64,000 nt of DNA. Source: Nocardioides sp. SYSU D00065. GTDB lineage: Bacteria > Actinomycetota > Actinomycetes > Propionibacteriales > Nocardioidaceae. Under the pieces are notes generated by a model, which did not search any database, had not been told where the DNA came from, and was given only the letters and a program-made list of their open reading frames with translations. Of this stretch, positions 26,378-34,793 are shown in pieces (position 1 is the stretch's first letter; each line of letters opens with the position of its first letter). Position numbers and translations under genes: made by a program. The stretch lies in contig NZ_JAFMSX010000003.1 of assembly GCF_017916425.1 (NCBI RefSeq), positions 1-64,000 on the forward strand. Direction: 5' to 3'.

Positions 26378-27838
26378 TCAGTCGACGCCCGCCATCAGCC
26401 GGTGGATCGGCTTGTTGGCGGCCATCACGACGAGACCCGTGACCACCGAGGCGAGGCCGACCCACAGGAAGAACGGTCCCTCCGCCTCCGGGTCGTAGAA
26501 CCGGGCCAGCGTGCCGGCGAGGGCGGTGCCGAGGGCGATCGAGAGGAAGTAGAGCGCGATCATCTGCGTCGCGAACTTGCGCGGCGCGAGCTTGGTCGTC
26601 GCGCTGAGGCCGACCGGAGAGATCAGCAGCTCGGCGAGGGTGAAGACGAGCAGGATGCCCACCAGGCCGAGCAGCGGCGCGCTGTTCTCGCCACCGGGCA
26701 TGGCCAGGAAGCAGAAGAAGGCCACGCCCATGAGGGCGGTGCCGGCGCCGAACTTGAACGGCGTGGCCGGCTGCCGCTCGCCCAGCCTGGTCCACAGCGC
26801 CGCGAAGACGCCGGCCAGCACGATGATGAAGACCGGGTTGATGCTGTTGACCCACGGGATGGGCATCTCCCAGCCGAACAGGTCGCGGTCCAGGCGCTCG
26901 TCGGCGTAGATCGTCACCACCGTGAACTGCTGCTGGTACAGCGCCCAGAAGACGACGTTGCACACGAACAGCGGGACGAAGGCGAGCACGCGGCTGCGCT
27001 CCACCCCCTGGACCTGCTTGTCGGTCAGGATCACCGCGAAGTACGCGATCGCGGCGACGGCACTGATGCCGATGACGATGTCGGAGAGCCGCTCGGTGGT
27101 GATCACCCCGGCCCAGCTCAGCAGCGCGACCAGCACGAGGGCCGCGACCGCGCCGCCCGCGTACGCCGCGCGCCGGCCCGCGGGGAGCGGGTTCGCGACG
27201 TGGTGGGTCTCCTCCGGGAGGCGGCCGCGGAAGGCGGCGTACTGCGCGAGGCCGAGCGCCATGCCGACCGCGGCGGCACCGAAGCCCCAGTGGAAGCCCA
27301 CCTCGTCCTGCAGCAGGCCCGTGAGCAGCGGGCCGACCAGGGCGCCGATGTTGATGCCCATGTAGAACAGCGAGAACCCGGCATCGCGCCGCGGGTCGTG
27401 CTCGTCGTAGAGCGAGCCGACGAGCGACGTCGCGTTGGCCTTGACGCCGCCCGATCCGAGCGCGACGAGCACGAGGCCGACGCCCACGCCGCTCAGTCCC
27501 GGCAGGACGGCCAGCGCGACGTGGCCGAGCATCACGCACACCGCGGAGTAGAACAGCGTGCGCTCGGGGCCGAGCACCCGGTCGGCGAGCCACGCACCGA
27601 GGATGGTGGAGAGGTAGACCCCGCCGCCATAGGCGCCGACGATGCCGGTCGCGACGCCCTGGTCGATGCCGAGGCCGCCGTCCGCTGCGGAGAAGTAGAG
27701 GTAGATCAGCAGGATGCCCTGCATGCCGTAGAAGCTGAATCGCTCCCACAGCTCCACCCCGAACAGGTTGGCCAGCACCCCGGGCTGTCCGAGGAAGCCG
27801 GTGTCGCTCCTGCTGTCGCGTGTCGTCTGCTCGCTCAC
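26378..27838 (-). CDS. POT/PTR family proton-dependent oligopeptide transporter
   Basis: 486 residues from GTG 27838; an in-frame GTG at 27871 would add 11 residues. The family signatures are present: ELWERFSFYGMQGILLIYL (the ExxERFxYYG proton-coupling motif), a YGGGVYLSTILGAWLADRVLG loop, and the PTR2 signature FSLFYMGINIGALVGPLL. Twelve or more transmembrane helices. It imports di- or tripeptides with protons. It is transcribed away from the perfect palindrome at 27892 and followed by the ZIP transporter. Confidence 0.92.
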   Translation of the reverse strand: MSEQTTRDSRSDTGFLGQPGVLANLFGVELWERFSFYGMQGILLIYLYFSAADGGLGIDQGVATGIVGAYGGGVYLSTILGAWLADRVLGPERTLFYSAVCVMLGHVALAVLPGLSGVGVGLVLVALGSGGVKANATSLVGSLYDEHDPRRDAGFSLFYMGINIGALVGPLLTGLLQDEVGFHWGFGAAAVGMALGLAQYAAFRGRLPEETHHVANPLPAGRRAAYAGGAVAALVLVALLSWAGVITTERLSDIVIGISAVAAIAYFAVILTDKQVQGVERSRVLAFVPLFVCNVVFWALYQQQFTVVTIYADERLDRDLFGWEMPIPWVNSINPVFIIVLAGVFAALWTRLGERQPATPFKFGAGTALMGVAFFCFLAMPGGENSAPLLGLVGILLVFTLAELLISPVGLSATTKLAPRKFATQMIALYFLSIALGTALAGTLARFYDPEAEGPFFLWVGLASVVTGLVVMAANKPIHRLMAGVD

Positions 27839-27891
27839 CCGCCCACGGTGCCACCGCTCGAGCGGCCGCACACCCCCGGGGGGTCGCCGCG

Positions 27892-27905
27892 GTGAGGCGC
27901 CTCAC
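27892..27905. promoter_or_regulatory. perfect 14-bp palindrome
   Basis: GTGAGGCGCCTCAC reads the same on both strands and lies about 55 bp upstream of the POT transporter start and 40 bp after the end of the ABC permease gene (both minus strand). It may be an operator for the transporter. A 13/14 match, GTGAGTCGCCTCAC, is at 24254-24267. Confidence 0.4.
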
Positions 27906-27945
27906 AGGCACCTGCCCAGGACCCGCCGGTCCCCATGGGGTGCGG

Positions 27946-30489
27946 CTACTCGGTCGCGATGGCCTCGAGCACCTTCATCCGCGAGGCGCGGACCGCGGGG
28001 ATGATCGCCGCCAGCACTCCGAACACCACGGCGACCGCCAAGAAGACGGCCAGTGAGCCGAGCGGCAGGGAGAGCACCGTGAGGTCCTCGGACAGCGACT
28101 GGCGCAGCGCGACACCGATCAGCAGCCCCACGACCAGGCCGAGCACGGCACCGAGCACCGCGATGGCGATCGACTCGAGGGTGATCATCCGCCGCAGCCG
28201 GCGCCGTGACAGCCCGATCGCGCGCAGGAGTCCCACCTCACGGGTGCGCTCGATGACGCTGAGGCCCAGCGTGTTGACGATGCCGATGACCGCGATGATC
28301 ACCGCGAGCGCGAGCAGTCCGTAGATCATGAACAGCAGCTGGTTGACCTGCTGCTGGATCAGCTCGGCGAAGCCCTCCTTGTCCTGCACGGTGACGATCG
28401 GGACGTCCTCGACGACGGCGTCGAGCTCGTCGTGGACCGCGTCGACGTCGGCGCCGTCGGAGACGTTGATGCTGAGCAGGCTGTCGTTGCGCCGCAGGCC
28501 GGCGTCCTCGAGCACGCTGATCGGCAGGGTCACCCCGTTGGTGATGGGCGTGTCCTCGAAGATGCCGACGACCTCGAGGTCGACCGTCTCTCCGCCGGGG
28601 AAGGCGACCGGCACGGTGGTGCCGACGTCGGCGTCCAGGTCACCGGCGGCGCTGGCGCTGAGGATCGTCTGGTCGCCGCTCATCTCCTGGGTCCCGCGAC
28701 GCATGTCGAGCTCGTAGATCTCGCCGAAGGCCTCGTCGACGCCCATCACGAAGCTCTGGTCCTTGTCCACCATGGCCACCGACCCCTGCATGCGCGACAC
28801 CGTCTCGACCCCCTCGACCCGCTCCATCTCGTCGCCGATCGTGGTGGAGAAGCCCTGGAAGGTGGGCGACTGCACGAGGAAGTCGCTGCGGAACTCACGG
28901 TCGACCACCTCGTCGTTGGTGGCGCTCAGCGACGAGGCGAGCACGCCGACCGCGGACACCACGGCCAGGCCGATCATCAGCGCCGAGGCGGTCGCGCCCG
29001 TACGACGCGGGTTGCGCAGCGCGTTCTCGCCGGCCAGCTTGCCGGTCGTGCCGAACAGCCGGCCGAAGACGCTGCGGCACGCCAGCAGCACCGGGTGCCC
29101 GAGCACGGGCGCCATCACCGCGACGGTGATCACCCAGATCACCGCACCGGCGCCGATCCACCCGGCGTCCGCCCCGGGCGCGCCGACGAGCCCGGCCCCG
29201 ACGAGCGCGGCGCCGACGAGCAGCGCCGCGGTGCCCAGGACGATGCGCCGGCGGCCCAGGGCCTTCTCCTGCACCGCGAGGTCCTCGCGCAGCGCCGCGA
29301 CCGGCGGCACCTTGGCCGCGCGGCGCGCGGGCACGAAGGCGGCGATCATCGTCACCGCGACGCCGACGGCGTACGCGGCGATGACCGTCGACGGCGTCAG
29401 CACCAGCACCTCGCCGGCGATGTCGAGACCCTGCAGCCGGAAGACGGCCGCGAGGCCACGGGAGAGCCCGAGGCCGAGGAGCAGGCCGAGGGTGGAGCCG
29501 AGCACGGCCATGAGGAAGGCCTCGACCAGGACCGACCGGGTCACCTGGGCCCGGCTCGCGCCGAGGGCGCGCAGCAGCGCCGACTCCCGGACGCGCTGGG
29601 AGACCAGGATCGAGAAGGTGTTGAAGATGATGAAGGCGCCCACGACGATCGCGATGACCGCGAAGGCGATCAGGAAGTAGCCGATGAGGTCGAGCAGCTG
29701 GCCGATCTGCTCGTCGGACTCGTCGATCACCTCCTGGCCGGTGACCGCGGTGAAGCCGTCGGGCAGCACCGTCTGGGCCGCGTCGGCCAGCTCGGTCTGG
29801 CTGACGCCGTCGGCGGCCGTCAGGGTCACGGTCGTGAACGCGTCCTCGCCCGCCAAGAAGGCGTCCTGGGCCTGGCTCGTCTCGAGCAGGGCGAGCGTCG
29901 CGCCGGCCGTGCCGCCGCCGTTGAAGTTGGAGGTACCGACCAGCTCGAAGGTCCGGCGCTGCTCGCCCGTCGGCATCAGCAAGGTGACCTCGTCACCGAT
30001 CTCGTAGCCGCCGCGCTCGGCCGAGGACACGTCGAGGTTGATCTGGCCCGGCGCCGTCGGCCACGACCCCTCCTCGAGGATCAGCACCGGCTCGCCCTGG
30101 ATGTTGACGCTGTCGTAGTAGTTGAAGACGAGGGTCGGTGCGCCGTTGCCACCGACGAGCTTGCCGTCCTCGTCGAGCAGGTTGGCCCCGACGCCGTCGA
30201 CCGAGCCGTCGGCGGCCGCGACCTCCGGCAGCCCCCGCAGCCGGTCGACGACCTCGGGGCGCAGCAGCCTCGTCGTCCCGGCACCGGAGGCCTGGAACGA
30301 CACCTCGCCCTCGGTCCGCACGATGGCGTCGGAGGTCGAGCCCTCGACGATGTTGTCGAACGTCGCGCCGAGTCCGTGGCTGAAGGTCAGCACACCCGCC
30401 AGGAAGCCGATCCCCAGCACGATCGCCAGGGTGCTCATCACCAGCCGGACCTTGCGGGCCAGCAGGTTGCGCCACGTCAGGCGGAACAT
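27946..30489 (-). CDS. ABC transporter permease, FtsX/MacB type, two-repeat
   Basis: 847 residues from ATG 30489 (MFRLTWRNLLARKVRLVM). Two FtsX units are present: an N-terminal membrane helix and a large extracytoplasmic MacB-type domain, then three helices (around 265-395), and a second set starting near TGKLAGENALRNPRRTGATASALMIG (about 470) with terminal helices (IYGLLALAVIIAVIGIVNTLGLSVIERTREVG and the end). This organisation is typical of lipoprotein or antimicrobial exporters. Its ATPase is the gene upstream, two bases away. Confidence 0.92.
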   Translation of the reverse strand: MFRLTWRNLLARKVRLVMSTLAIVLGIGFLAGVLTFSHGLGATFDNIVEGSTSDAIVRTEGEVSFQASGAGTTRLLRPEVVDRLRGLPEVAAADGSVDGVGANLLDEDGKLVGGNGAPTLVFNYYDSVNIQGEPVLILEEGSWPTAPGQINLDVSSAERGGYEIGDEVTLLMPTGEQRRTFELVGTSNFNGGGTAGATLALLETSQAQDAFLAGEDAFTTVTLTAADGVSQTELADAAQTVLPDGFTAVTGQEVIDESDEQIGQLLDLIGYFLIAFAVIAIVVGAFIIFNTFSILVSQRVRESALLRALGASRAQVTRSVLVEAFLMAVLGSTLGLLLGLGLSRGLAAVFRLQGLDIAGEVLVLTPSTVIAAYAVGVAVTMIAAFVPARRAAKVPPVAALREDLAVQEKALGRRRIVLGTAALLVGAALVGAGLVGAPGADAGWIGAGAVIWVITVAVMAPVLGHPVLLACRSVFGRLFGTTGKLAGENALRNPRRTGATASALMIGLAVVSAVGVLASSLSATNDEVVDREFRSDFLVQSPTFQGFSTTIGDEMERVEGVETVSRMQGSVAMVDKDQSFVMGVDEAFGEIYELDMRRGTQEMSGDQTILSASAAGDLDADVGTTVPVAFPGGETVDLEVVGIFEDTPITNGVTLPISVLEDAGLRRNDSLLSINVSDGADVDAVHDELDAVVEDVPIVTVQDKEGFAELIQQQVNQLLFMIYGLLALAVIIAVIGIVNTLGLSVIERTREVGLLRAIGLSRRRLRRMITLESIAIAVLGAVLGLVVGLLIGVALRQSLSEDLTVLSLPLGSLAVFLAVAVVFGVLAAIIPAVRASRMKVLEAIATE

Positions 30490-30491
30490 GC

Positions 30492-31286
30492 TCAACCCGC
30501 CTTCTCGGCCGCGCCGGCCCGCCGGGCGGCGTCGTCGTGGAGGCGGCCCATCCGCACCAGGATCGCGTCGCGGTCGGGGTCGCGCAGCTCGTCGACGATC
30601 CGACCGTCGGCGAGGAAGAGGACGCGGTCGGTGTACGACGCCGCGACGGGGTCGTGCGTCACCATGACCACTGTCTGGCCGAACTCGTCGACCGAGCGGC
30701 GCAGGAACCCCAGGACCTCCGCGGAGCTGGTGGAGTCGAGGTTGCCGGTGGGCTCGTCGGCGAACACGATCGAGGGCCGGCTCACCAGGGCGCGGGCGCA
30801 GGCGACGCGCTGCTGCTGGCCGCCCGACATCTCGCTGGGTCGGTGCTGGAGGCGGGGGCGCAGGCCCACCGCGTCGATGACCGCGTCGAACCACTCGCGG
30901 TCGGGCTTGCGTCCGGCCAGGTCGAGCGGCAGCAGGATGTTCTCCTCGGCGGTGAGCGTCGGCACGAGGTTGAAGGCCTGGAAGACGAACCCGATGCGGT
31001 CGCGTCGCAGCGTGGTCAGCGCCTTGTCCTTGAGCGTACGCAGCGACGTGCCGTCGACGACGGCCTCGCCCGACGTCGGGGTGTCGAGGGCAGCCAGGCA
31101 GTGCATGAGCGTGGACTTGCCCGATCCCGAGGGCCCCATGATGGCGGTGAACTCCCCCTGCATCAGGTCGACGGTGACCCCGTCGAGGGCCCTCACCTGC
31201 GCCTGTTCGGTTCCGTAGACCTTGACCAGGTCCTGTGCGCTCGCCGCGACGCCTCGCGTCGCCTCCCCGGTGGGCTGCTCAGTCAT
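30492..31286 (-). CDS. ABC transporter ATP-binding protein, MacB/LolD type
   Basis: 264 residues from ATG 31286. Walker A GPSGSGKST, Q-loop, signature SGGQQQRVACARAL, Walker B IVFADEPTGNLD and the H-loop MVTHD are all present. The DEPTGNLD and short linker are characteristic of the MacB/LolD subfamily. It energises the two-repeat permease two bases downstream. GAGACT lies seven bases before the start, so the message may be leaderless, and a perfect inverted repeat at 31345-31362 may control it. Confidence 0.95.
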   Translation of the reverse strand: MTEQPTGEATRGVAASAQDLVKVYGTEQAQVRALDGVTVDLMQGEFTAIMGPSGSGKSTLMHCLAALDTPTSGEAVVDGTSLRTLKDKALTTLRRDRIGFVFQAFNLVPTLTAEENILLPLDLAGRKPDREWFDAVIDAVGLRPRLQHRPSEMSGGQQQRVACARALVSRPSIVFADEPTGNLDSTSSAEVLGFLRRSVDEFGQTVVMVTHDPVAASYTDRVLFLADGRIVDELRDPDRDAILVRMGRLHDDAARRAGAAEKAG

Positions 31287-31344
31287 GCCGGCAAGTCTCG
31301 CAGCGCCTGCCGACGCCGTGCCATGGGAAAAGACCCGCAGGCGA

Positions 31345-31362
31345 CCCTGACATCTGTCAGGG
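31345..31362. promoter_or_regulatory. 18-bp operator-like palindrome
   Basis: CCCTGACA-TC-TGTCAGGG is a perfect 8-bp inverted repeat. It lies 59 bp upstream of the ABC ATPase gene and 41 bp upstream of the divergent LysE-type gene, so it could serve either. NarL-type response regulators often bind TGACN4-6GTCA-like sites beside such exporters, but no regulator gene is adjacent. Confidence 0.5.
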
Positions 31363-31402
31363 CCCGTCCGGGCACCCCGGTCGGGCCCCCTAGATTGGGC
31401 GC

Positions 31403-32005
31403 GTGGGTGACCTCGCCGCCGGGCTGCTGACCGGCCTGTCCCTCATCGTGGCCATCGGCGCGCAGAACGCCTTCGTCCTGCGGCAGGGTCTGCGCCGCAG
31501 CCACGTCGGGTTGGTCGTCGCCGTCTGCGCGCTGTCCGACGTCGTGCTCATCGCAGCCGGCGTCGCCGGCATCGGCGTCCTGGTCGACCGCGCCCCGTGG
31601 GCCGTCGAGGTCGTGCGCTGGCTCGGCGTCGCGTTCCTCACCGCGTACGGCGTCAGCTCGCTGCTGCGCGCCCGCCGCCCGCAGGCGCTGGCGGTGGGCG
31701 ACGCCGCCGCCGAGCGGCGCGGGGGCGTGGTTGTCCGCGCCGTCGCGCTGACCTGGCTCAACCCGCACGTCTACCTCGACACCGTGCTCCTGCTCGGCTC
31801 CATCGCCGGCACGCACGGCGACCCGGGACGCTGGTGGTTCGCGCTGGGTGCGTGCGCGGCGAGCGTCGCCTGGTTCGCCGGTCTGGGGTACGGCGCCCGG
31901 CTGGCGGCGCCGCGTCTCGCGGACCCGCGGGCCTGGCAGGTCCTCGACGTGGTGATCGGCCTGGTCATGCTGGCGATCGCGGCGCGCCTCGCCCTCGGCG
32001 CCTGA
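31403..32005 (+). CDS. LysE/ArgO family amino acid exporter
   Basis: 200 residues from GTG 31403. Typical opening LLTGLSLIVAIGAQNAFVLRQGL (the GAQNAF motif of LysE) and TWLNPHVYLDTVLLLG later. Six hydrophobic helices. It exports basic amino acids such as lysine or arginine; the usual neighbour LysG is absent. The -10-like TAGATT (31391-31396) ends six bases before the start. The export of a basic amino acid is of interest given the Pls-type synthetase 20 kb away, but no link is shown. Confidence 0.92.
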   Translation: MGDLAAGLLTGLSLIVAIGAQNAFVLRQGLRRSHVGLVVAVCALSDVVLIAAGVAGIGVLVDRAPWAVEVVRWLGVAFLTAYGVSSLLRARRPQALAVGDAAAERRGGVVVRAVALTWLNPHVYLDTVLLLGSIAGTHGDPGRWWFALGACAASVAWFAGLGYGARLAAPRLADPRAWQVLDVVIGLVMLAIAARLALGA

Positions 32006-32014
32006 TCCCCCGCC

Positions 32015-32066
32015 CGGGCGTACCCGCCCGCCCCCTGCCCCGGGCGTACCCGCCCGCCCCCTGCCC
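32015..32066. repeat. two tandem copies of a 26-bp GC-rich unit
   Basis: The unit beginning CGGGCGTACCCGCCC is repeated exactly at 32015-32040 and 32041-32066, directly before palindromic element A1. Confidence 0.85.
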
Positions 32067-32067
32067 C

Positions 32068-32135
32068 GGGGTATCTAGGGACGTCCTGGTAGGTCGAACG
32101 GGCCGCTTGCCGACGACTTCGTCCCTAGATACCCC
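32068..32135. repeat. palindromic repeat family A, copy A1
   Basis: Perfect 16-bp terminal inverted repeats (GGGGTATCTAGGGACG at 32068-32083 and its complement at 32120-32135) around a 36-base interior. It is followed by GCAACCGGGCGC. Copy A2 lies 112 bp downstream in the same orientation, differing at only two interior bases; copy A3 is at 57660. Confidence 0.85.
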
Positions 32136-32179
32136 GCAACCGGGCGCTCCGGCCCGGGGAACTCACCCCGCCCCTGCCC

Positions 32180-32247
32180 GGGGTATCTAGGGACGTCTTG
32201 GTAGGTCGAACGGGCCGCTTGCCGACCACTTCGTCCCTAGATACCCC
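32180..32247. repeat. palindromic repeat family A, copy A2
   Basis: The same 16-bp arms at 32180-32195 and 32232-32247, interior 36 bases. Like A1 it is preceded by a CCCTGCCC run and followed by GCAACT/CGGGCGC units. The region can form a long hairpin in DNA or RNA. Confidence 0.85.
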
Positions 32248-32326
32248 GCAACTCGGGCGCCCGCAACTGGGCGCCCCCCGCAACTGGGCGCCCCCCGCAG
32301 CCGGGCGCCCCGCAACCGGGCGCACC
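32248..32326. repeat. tandem array of 15-17-bp GCAACYGGGCGC units
   Basis: Five units begin at 32248, 32263, 32280, 32297 and 32312; two (32263 and 32280) are identical 17-mers. A single unit also follows A1 at 32136. The array ends in a G-rich tail before the minus-strand gene. Confidence 0.75.
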
Positions 32327-32360
32327 GCCGCGGGGGCCGGGGGGAGAGGGCGGGTCGGCC

Positions 32361-32549
32361 TCAGGCCTCGCCGACCGTGGTCGTGCCGTTCGCCTCGCGG
32401 GCCACGGCCTCGTCGTGGCGCGCGTGCAGTCGTCGGCGGATCTCCGCGGGCTCGTAGTGGCGACGTACGCGCTCGTCGCGGGCGACGGCCGCCCCCGTGG
32501 CGACCCCGGCCAGGATCCCGGCCAGACCCAGCAGCTTCCACACGCGCAT
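32361..32549 (-). CDS. small single-span membrane protein
   Basis: 62 residues from ATG 32549. One hydrophobic helix near the N-terminus (KLLGLAGILAGVATGAAVA) followed by a charged, helical cytoplasmic-type tail (DERVRRHYEPAEIRRRLHARHDEAV). No family recognised. TAGGCT on the minus strand lies six bases before the start. The 28-base gap to the divergent gene at 32578 must hold the -10 regions of both. Confidence 0.7.
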   Translation of the reverse strand: MRVWKLLGLAGILAGVATGAAVARDERVRRHYEPAEIRRRLHARHDEAVAREANGTTTVGEA

Positions 32550-32577
32550 GCGGCGAGCCTAGGGCAGACTTCCCGGC

Positions 32578-33210
32578 ATGGCACCGGCGCTGACCCTCGA
32601 CCAGGCGGTCGACCTCACCCGCAGCGGCGACATCTGGCTCTTCCGCGGTCGCCGAGCGCCGGACCGGGCGATCCGGGCGGTCACCAACTCGCCGGTCAAC
32701 CACGTGGGCATGGCCGTCGTGGTCGACGACCTCCCGCCGCTGATCTTCCACGCCGAGCTCGGCAAGAAGCAGGTCGACATGTGGACCGGCGCCCACCATC
32801 GCGGGGTGCAGCTGCACGACCTGCGCGAGGCGGTGTCGCGCTGGCAGTCCGAGTACCGCCAGGACGCGTGGCTGCGCCAGCTGCATCCGGAGATCGGTCG
32901 CGAGCAGGAGGACGGCATGCTGCGGGCGGTGGCGCGGCTCGACGGCGTCTCCTTCCCGAGCCTGACCCGGCTCGGTGCGCGTTGGCTGCGCGGCCGCGAC
33001 GCCTACGTCCCGCGCCGTCAGCGCGGTCGACGGGCGACCCCCGAGGCAGCGTTCTGTGCCGAGATCGTCGCCACCTGCTACATCGAGATGGGCATCCTGC
33101 GCGACGACCGGCGGGCCACCTGGTACGACCCCGGCACCTTCTGGAGCGGGGACTACCTGCCCATCTCCGACGGCTGGACCCTCGGCACGGAGGTCTCGGT
33201 CGGCCCCTGA
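32578..33210 (+). CDS. YiiX/NlpC-P60-like permuted papain-fold hydrolase
   Basis: 210 residues from ATG 32578. The catalytic residues are in the reversed order of permuted papain-fold enzymes: His42 in NHVGMAVV, Glu60 in FHAE, then Cys160 in AAFCAEIVATCYIEMG. The opening SGDIWLFRGRR also matches this group. No signal peptide is seen. Relatives cleave peptide or lipid amide/ester bonds. It stands directly before the type VII-type effector genes (63 bases), which may be a functional link. Confidence 0.75.
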   Translation: MAPALTLDQAVDLTRSGDIWLFRGRRAPDRAIRAVTNSPVNHVGMAVVVDDLPPLIFHAELGKKQVDMWTGAHHRGVQLHDLREAVSRWQSEYRQDAWLRQLHPEIGREQEDGMLRAVARLDGVSFPSLTRLGARWLRGRDAYVPRRQRGRRATPEAAFCAEIVATCYIEMGILRDDRRATWYDPGTFWSGDYLPISDGWTLGTEVSVGP

Positions 33211-33272
33211 GCCCGCGCGTCCCGCCTGTCGCGGACGTTTGGGACGAGCCCGAGGCGGGGATCGTGGTGTGC

Positions 33273-33560
33273 ATGGACATCGAGATCGACCCCACGGAGG
33301 TGCTGCGCAGCGCGAGCATCCTCGAGACGGTCGCCGCGGGCCTCGAGGGCGGCAGCGCACCGGCGCACCCCGGCAACGCCGGCTTCCTCCTCAGCGACGC
33401 GATCGGCCGCTTCGCCTCGCAGATGCAGACCACGTCGGACGAGGCGACAGCGGGAGTCCGGACGACCGCCGCCAACCTCGACGTCTCCGCCACGCTGCTG
33501 CGCCGCGCCGACGACGACGCCGGCGCGGTCGCCCGGTCGCTGTGGTCGCGGATCGGATGA
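33273..33560 (+). CDS. EspC-like type VII secretion substrate
   Basis: 95 residues from ATG 33273; upstream in-frame GTGs at 33264 and 33267 are possible. The protein is helical, starts with a short DPTEVLRSASILETV helix and continues ASQMQTTSDEATAGVRTTAANLDVSATLLRRADDDAGAVARSL. This helix-turn-helix profile with regular small residues is that of EspC/WXG-related ESX substrates and chaperone-like partners. It lies eight bases before the calpain-like gene, so the two are probably coexpressed and perhaps form a heterodimer for export. Confidence 0.75.
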   Translation: MDIEIDPTEVLRSASILETVAAGLEGGSAPAHPGNAGFLLSDAIGRFASQMQTTSDEATAGVRTTAANLDVSATLLRRADDDAGAVARSLWSRIG

Positions 33561-33567
33561 TCGCGCG

Positions 33568-34767
33568 ATGATCACGGTGAGTCGGCTGGTCGCCTTCGAG
33601 CCCGGCCCGTGGCAGAGCGCCGCCGAGTGGTCGCGCGAGCGGGGCAAGGCGGCCCGGCGCACCGAGACCGACCTCGACCAGGAGGCCGCCAAGGTCGCGC
33701 AGGCGTGGCCCTCGCCGGTCGGCCAGCTGGCCGCGGCGATCCTGCGACAGCAGGCCGACGCCCAGGGCGAGCTCGCCGTCGCCTACGACGATGCGGGGGT
33801 CGTCATCGACGACGCCACCATCGCGATGGGCGACCTGCGCCAGCAGATGGTCTCGTTGCAGGCCACGGTGGCCGGCACGCCGGACATGTCCGGTCCCGAC
33901 GACTCCGGCGTCGTCACCGGGACGCGGGCCTTCGACAACCTCGTCGAGTTCCTGCAGAACCGCGCCGCCGCCGGACAGTTCACGATCACCGCCCGCGAGA
34001 TCCTCATGCAGGCCACCGACCGTGACCGGGCCGCGAGCATCGCGCTGCTGGGGATCGTGGGCATCGACGTGCCGCCGACCAACGACGGCCCGATCGATCT
34101 GTCCGACGACGGCATCCAGCTCCAGGCGGACCTCAACGCGCAGGACCGCTACGGCGACTGCACCACGCTGTCCACGCTGATCGGCATCGCCCACTCCGAC
34201 CCCGACTTCATCCGCCGCCACATGGTCTGGGACCCCGAGACCGGCACCTACCAGGTCACGCTCTACCGCGACGGCGAGCCGGTGACCGTCAGCGTCGACC
34301 CCGCAACGCTGCCCACGGACGGCTCGCAGCAGGCGGCGACCAACAAGCCGAGCTGGCTCTCGGTCTACGAGCAGGCCATCCAGCAGGAGTTCGGCGACGT
34401 CGCCAACGGGCAGTTCGAGGAGGTGCCGATCGCGCGCATCACCGGTGAGGACGTGCCGCGCACCGGTCCGCCCTCGGCGGCAGACATCGAGCGGGCGATG
34501 GACCAGGACCCGCGCGGGGTGATCACCGCCGACACCGCCAACGCGCCGGCCCAGCCCGACAACGTCGACCCGGCCAAGAGGGTCGTGCCCGGGCACACCT
34601 ACTGCGTGCGCGGCCTCGACGCCGACGGCAACGTCATCCTGCAGAATCCGTGGGGCCCCGGCGGTGGTTGGCACGACGGCAAGTACTACCCGGGCGAGGT
34701 GCACCTGACGCCCGAGGAGTACGAGAGATGGTTCAGCAACGGTGCCGTGCTGAACCCGCCCTACTGA
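33568..34767 (+). CDS. calpain-like (C2) cysteine protease with ESX-type N-terminal domain, probable secreted effector
   Basis: 399 residues from ATG 33568, without a Sec signal peptide. Residues 1-105 are an all-helical, WXG/EspA-like region (WQSAAEWSRERGKAARRTETDLDQ). The C-terminal half has the calpain triad in order: Cys198 in RYGDCTTLSTL (family GDCWLLAAL), His343 in PGHTYCVRG (family GHAYSV) and Asn360 in LQNPWGPG (family RNPWG). The SWLSVYEQAIQQEFG helix at 262-276 corresponds to the WxxLxEKAYA helix of calpains. No Ca-binding EF-hand is seen. An ESX-exported protease toxin, with the two downstream small genes as immunity, is the best reading; that function is inferred. Confidence 0.8.
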   Translation: MITVSRLVAFEPGPWQSAAEWSRERGKAARRTETDLDQEAAKVAQAWPSPVGQLAAAILRQQADAQGELAVAYDDAGVVIDDATIAMGDLRQQMVSLQATVAGTPDMSGPDDSGVVTGTRAFDNLVEFLQNRAAAGQFTITAREILMQATDRDRAASIALLGIVGIDVPPTNDGPIDLSDDGIQLQADLNAQDRYGDCTTLSTLIGIAHSDPDFIRRHMVWDPETGTYQVTLYRDGEPVTVSVDPATLPTDGSQQAATNKPSWLSVYEQAIQQEFGDVANGQFEEVPIARITGEDVPRTGPPSAADIERAMDQDPRGVITADTANAPAQPDNVDPAKRVVPGHTYCVRGLDADGNVILQNPWGPGGGWHDGKYYPGEVHLTPEEYERWFSNGAVLNPPY

Positions 34768-34793
34768 GCCACTGAGCCACCGGAGGACTCCGC

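Noticed and set aside
32068..32247. The TACCCC/GGGGTA arms of family A as CsoR operators
   Set aside because: Half-sites are in the opposite order and 36 bases apart, and no copper gene is adjacent.
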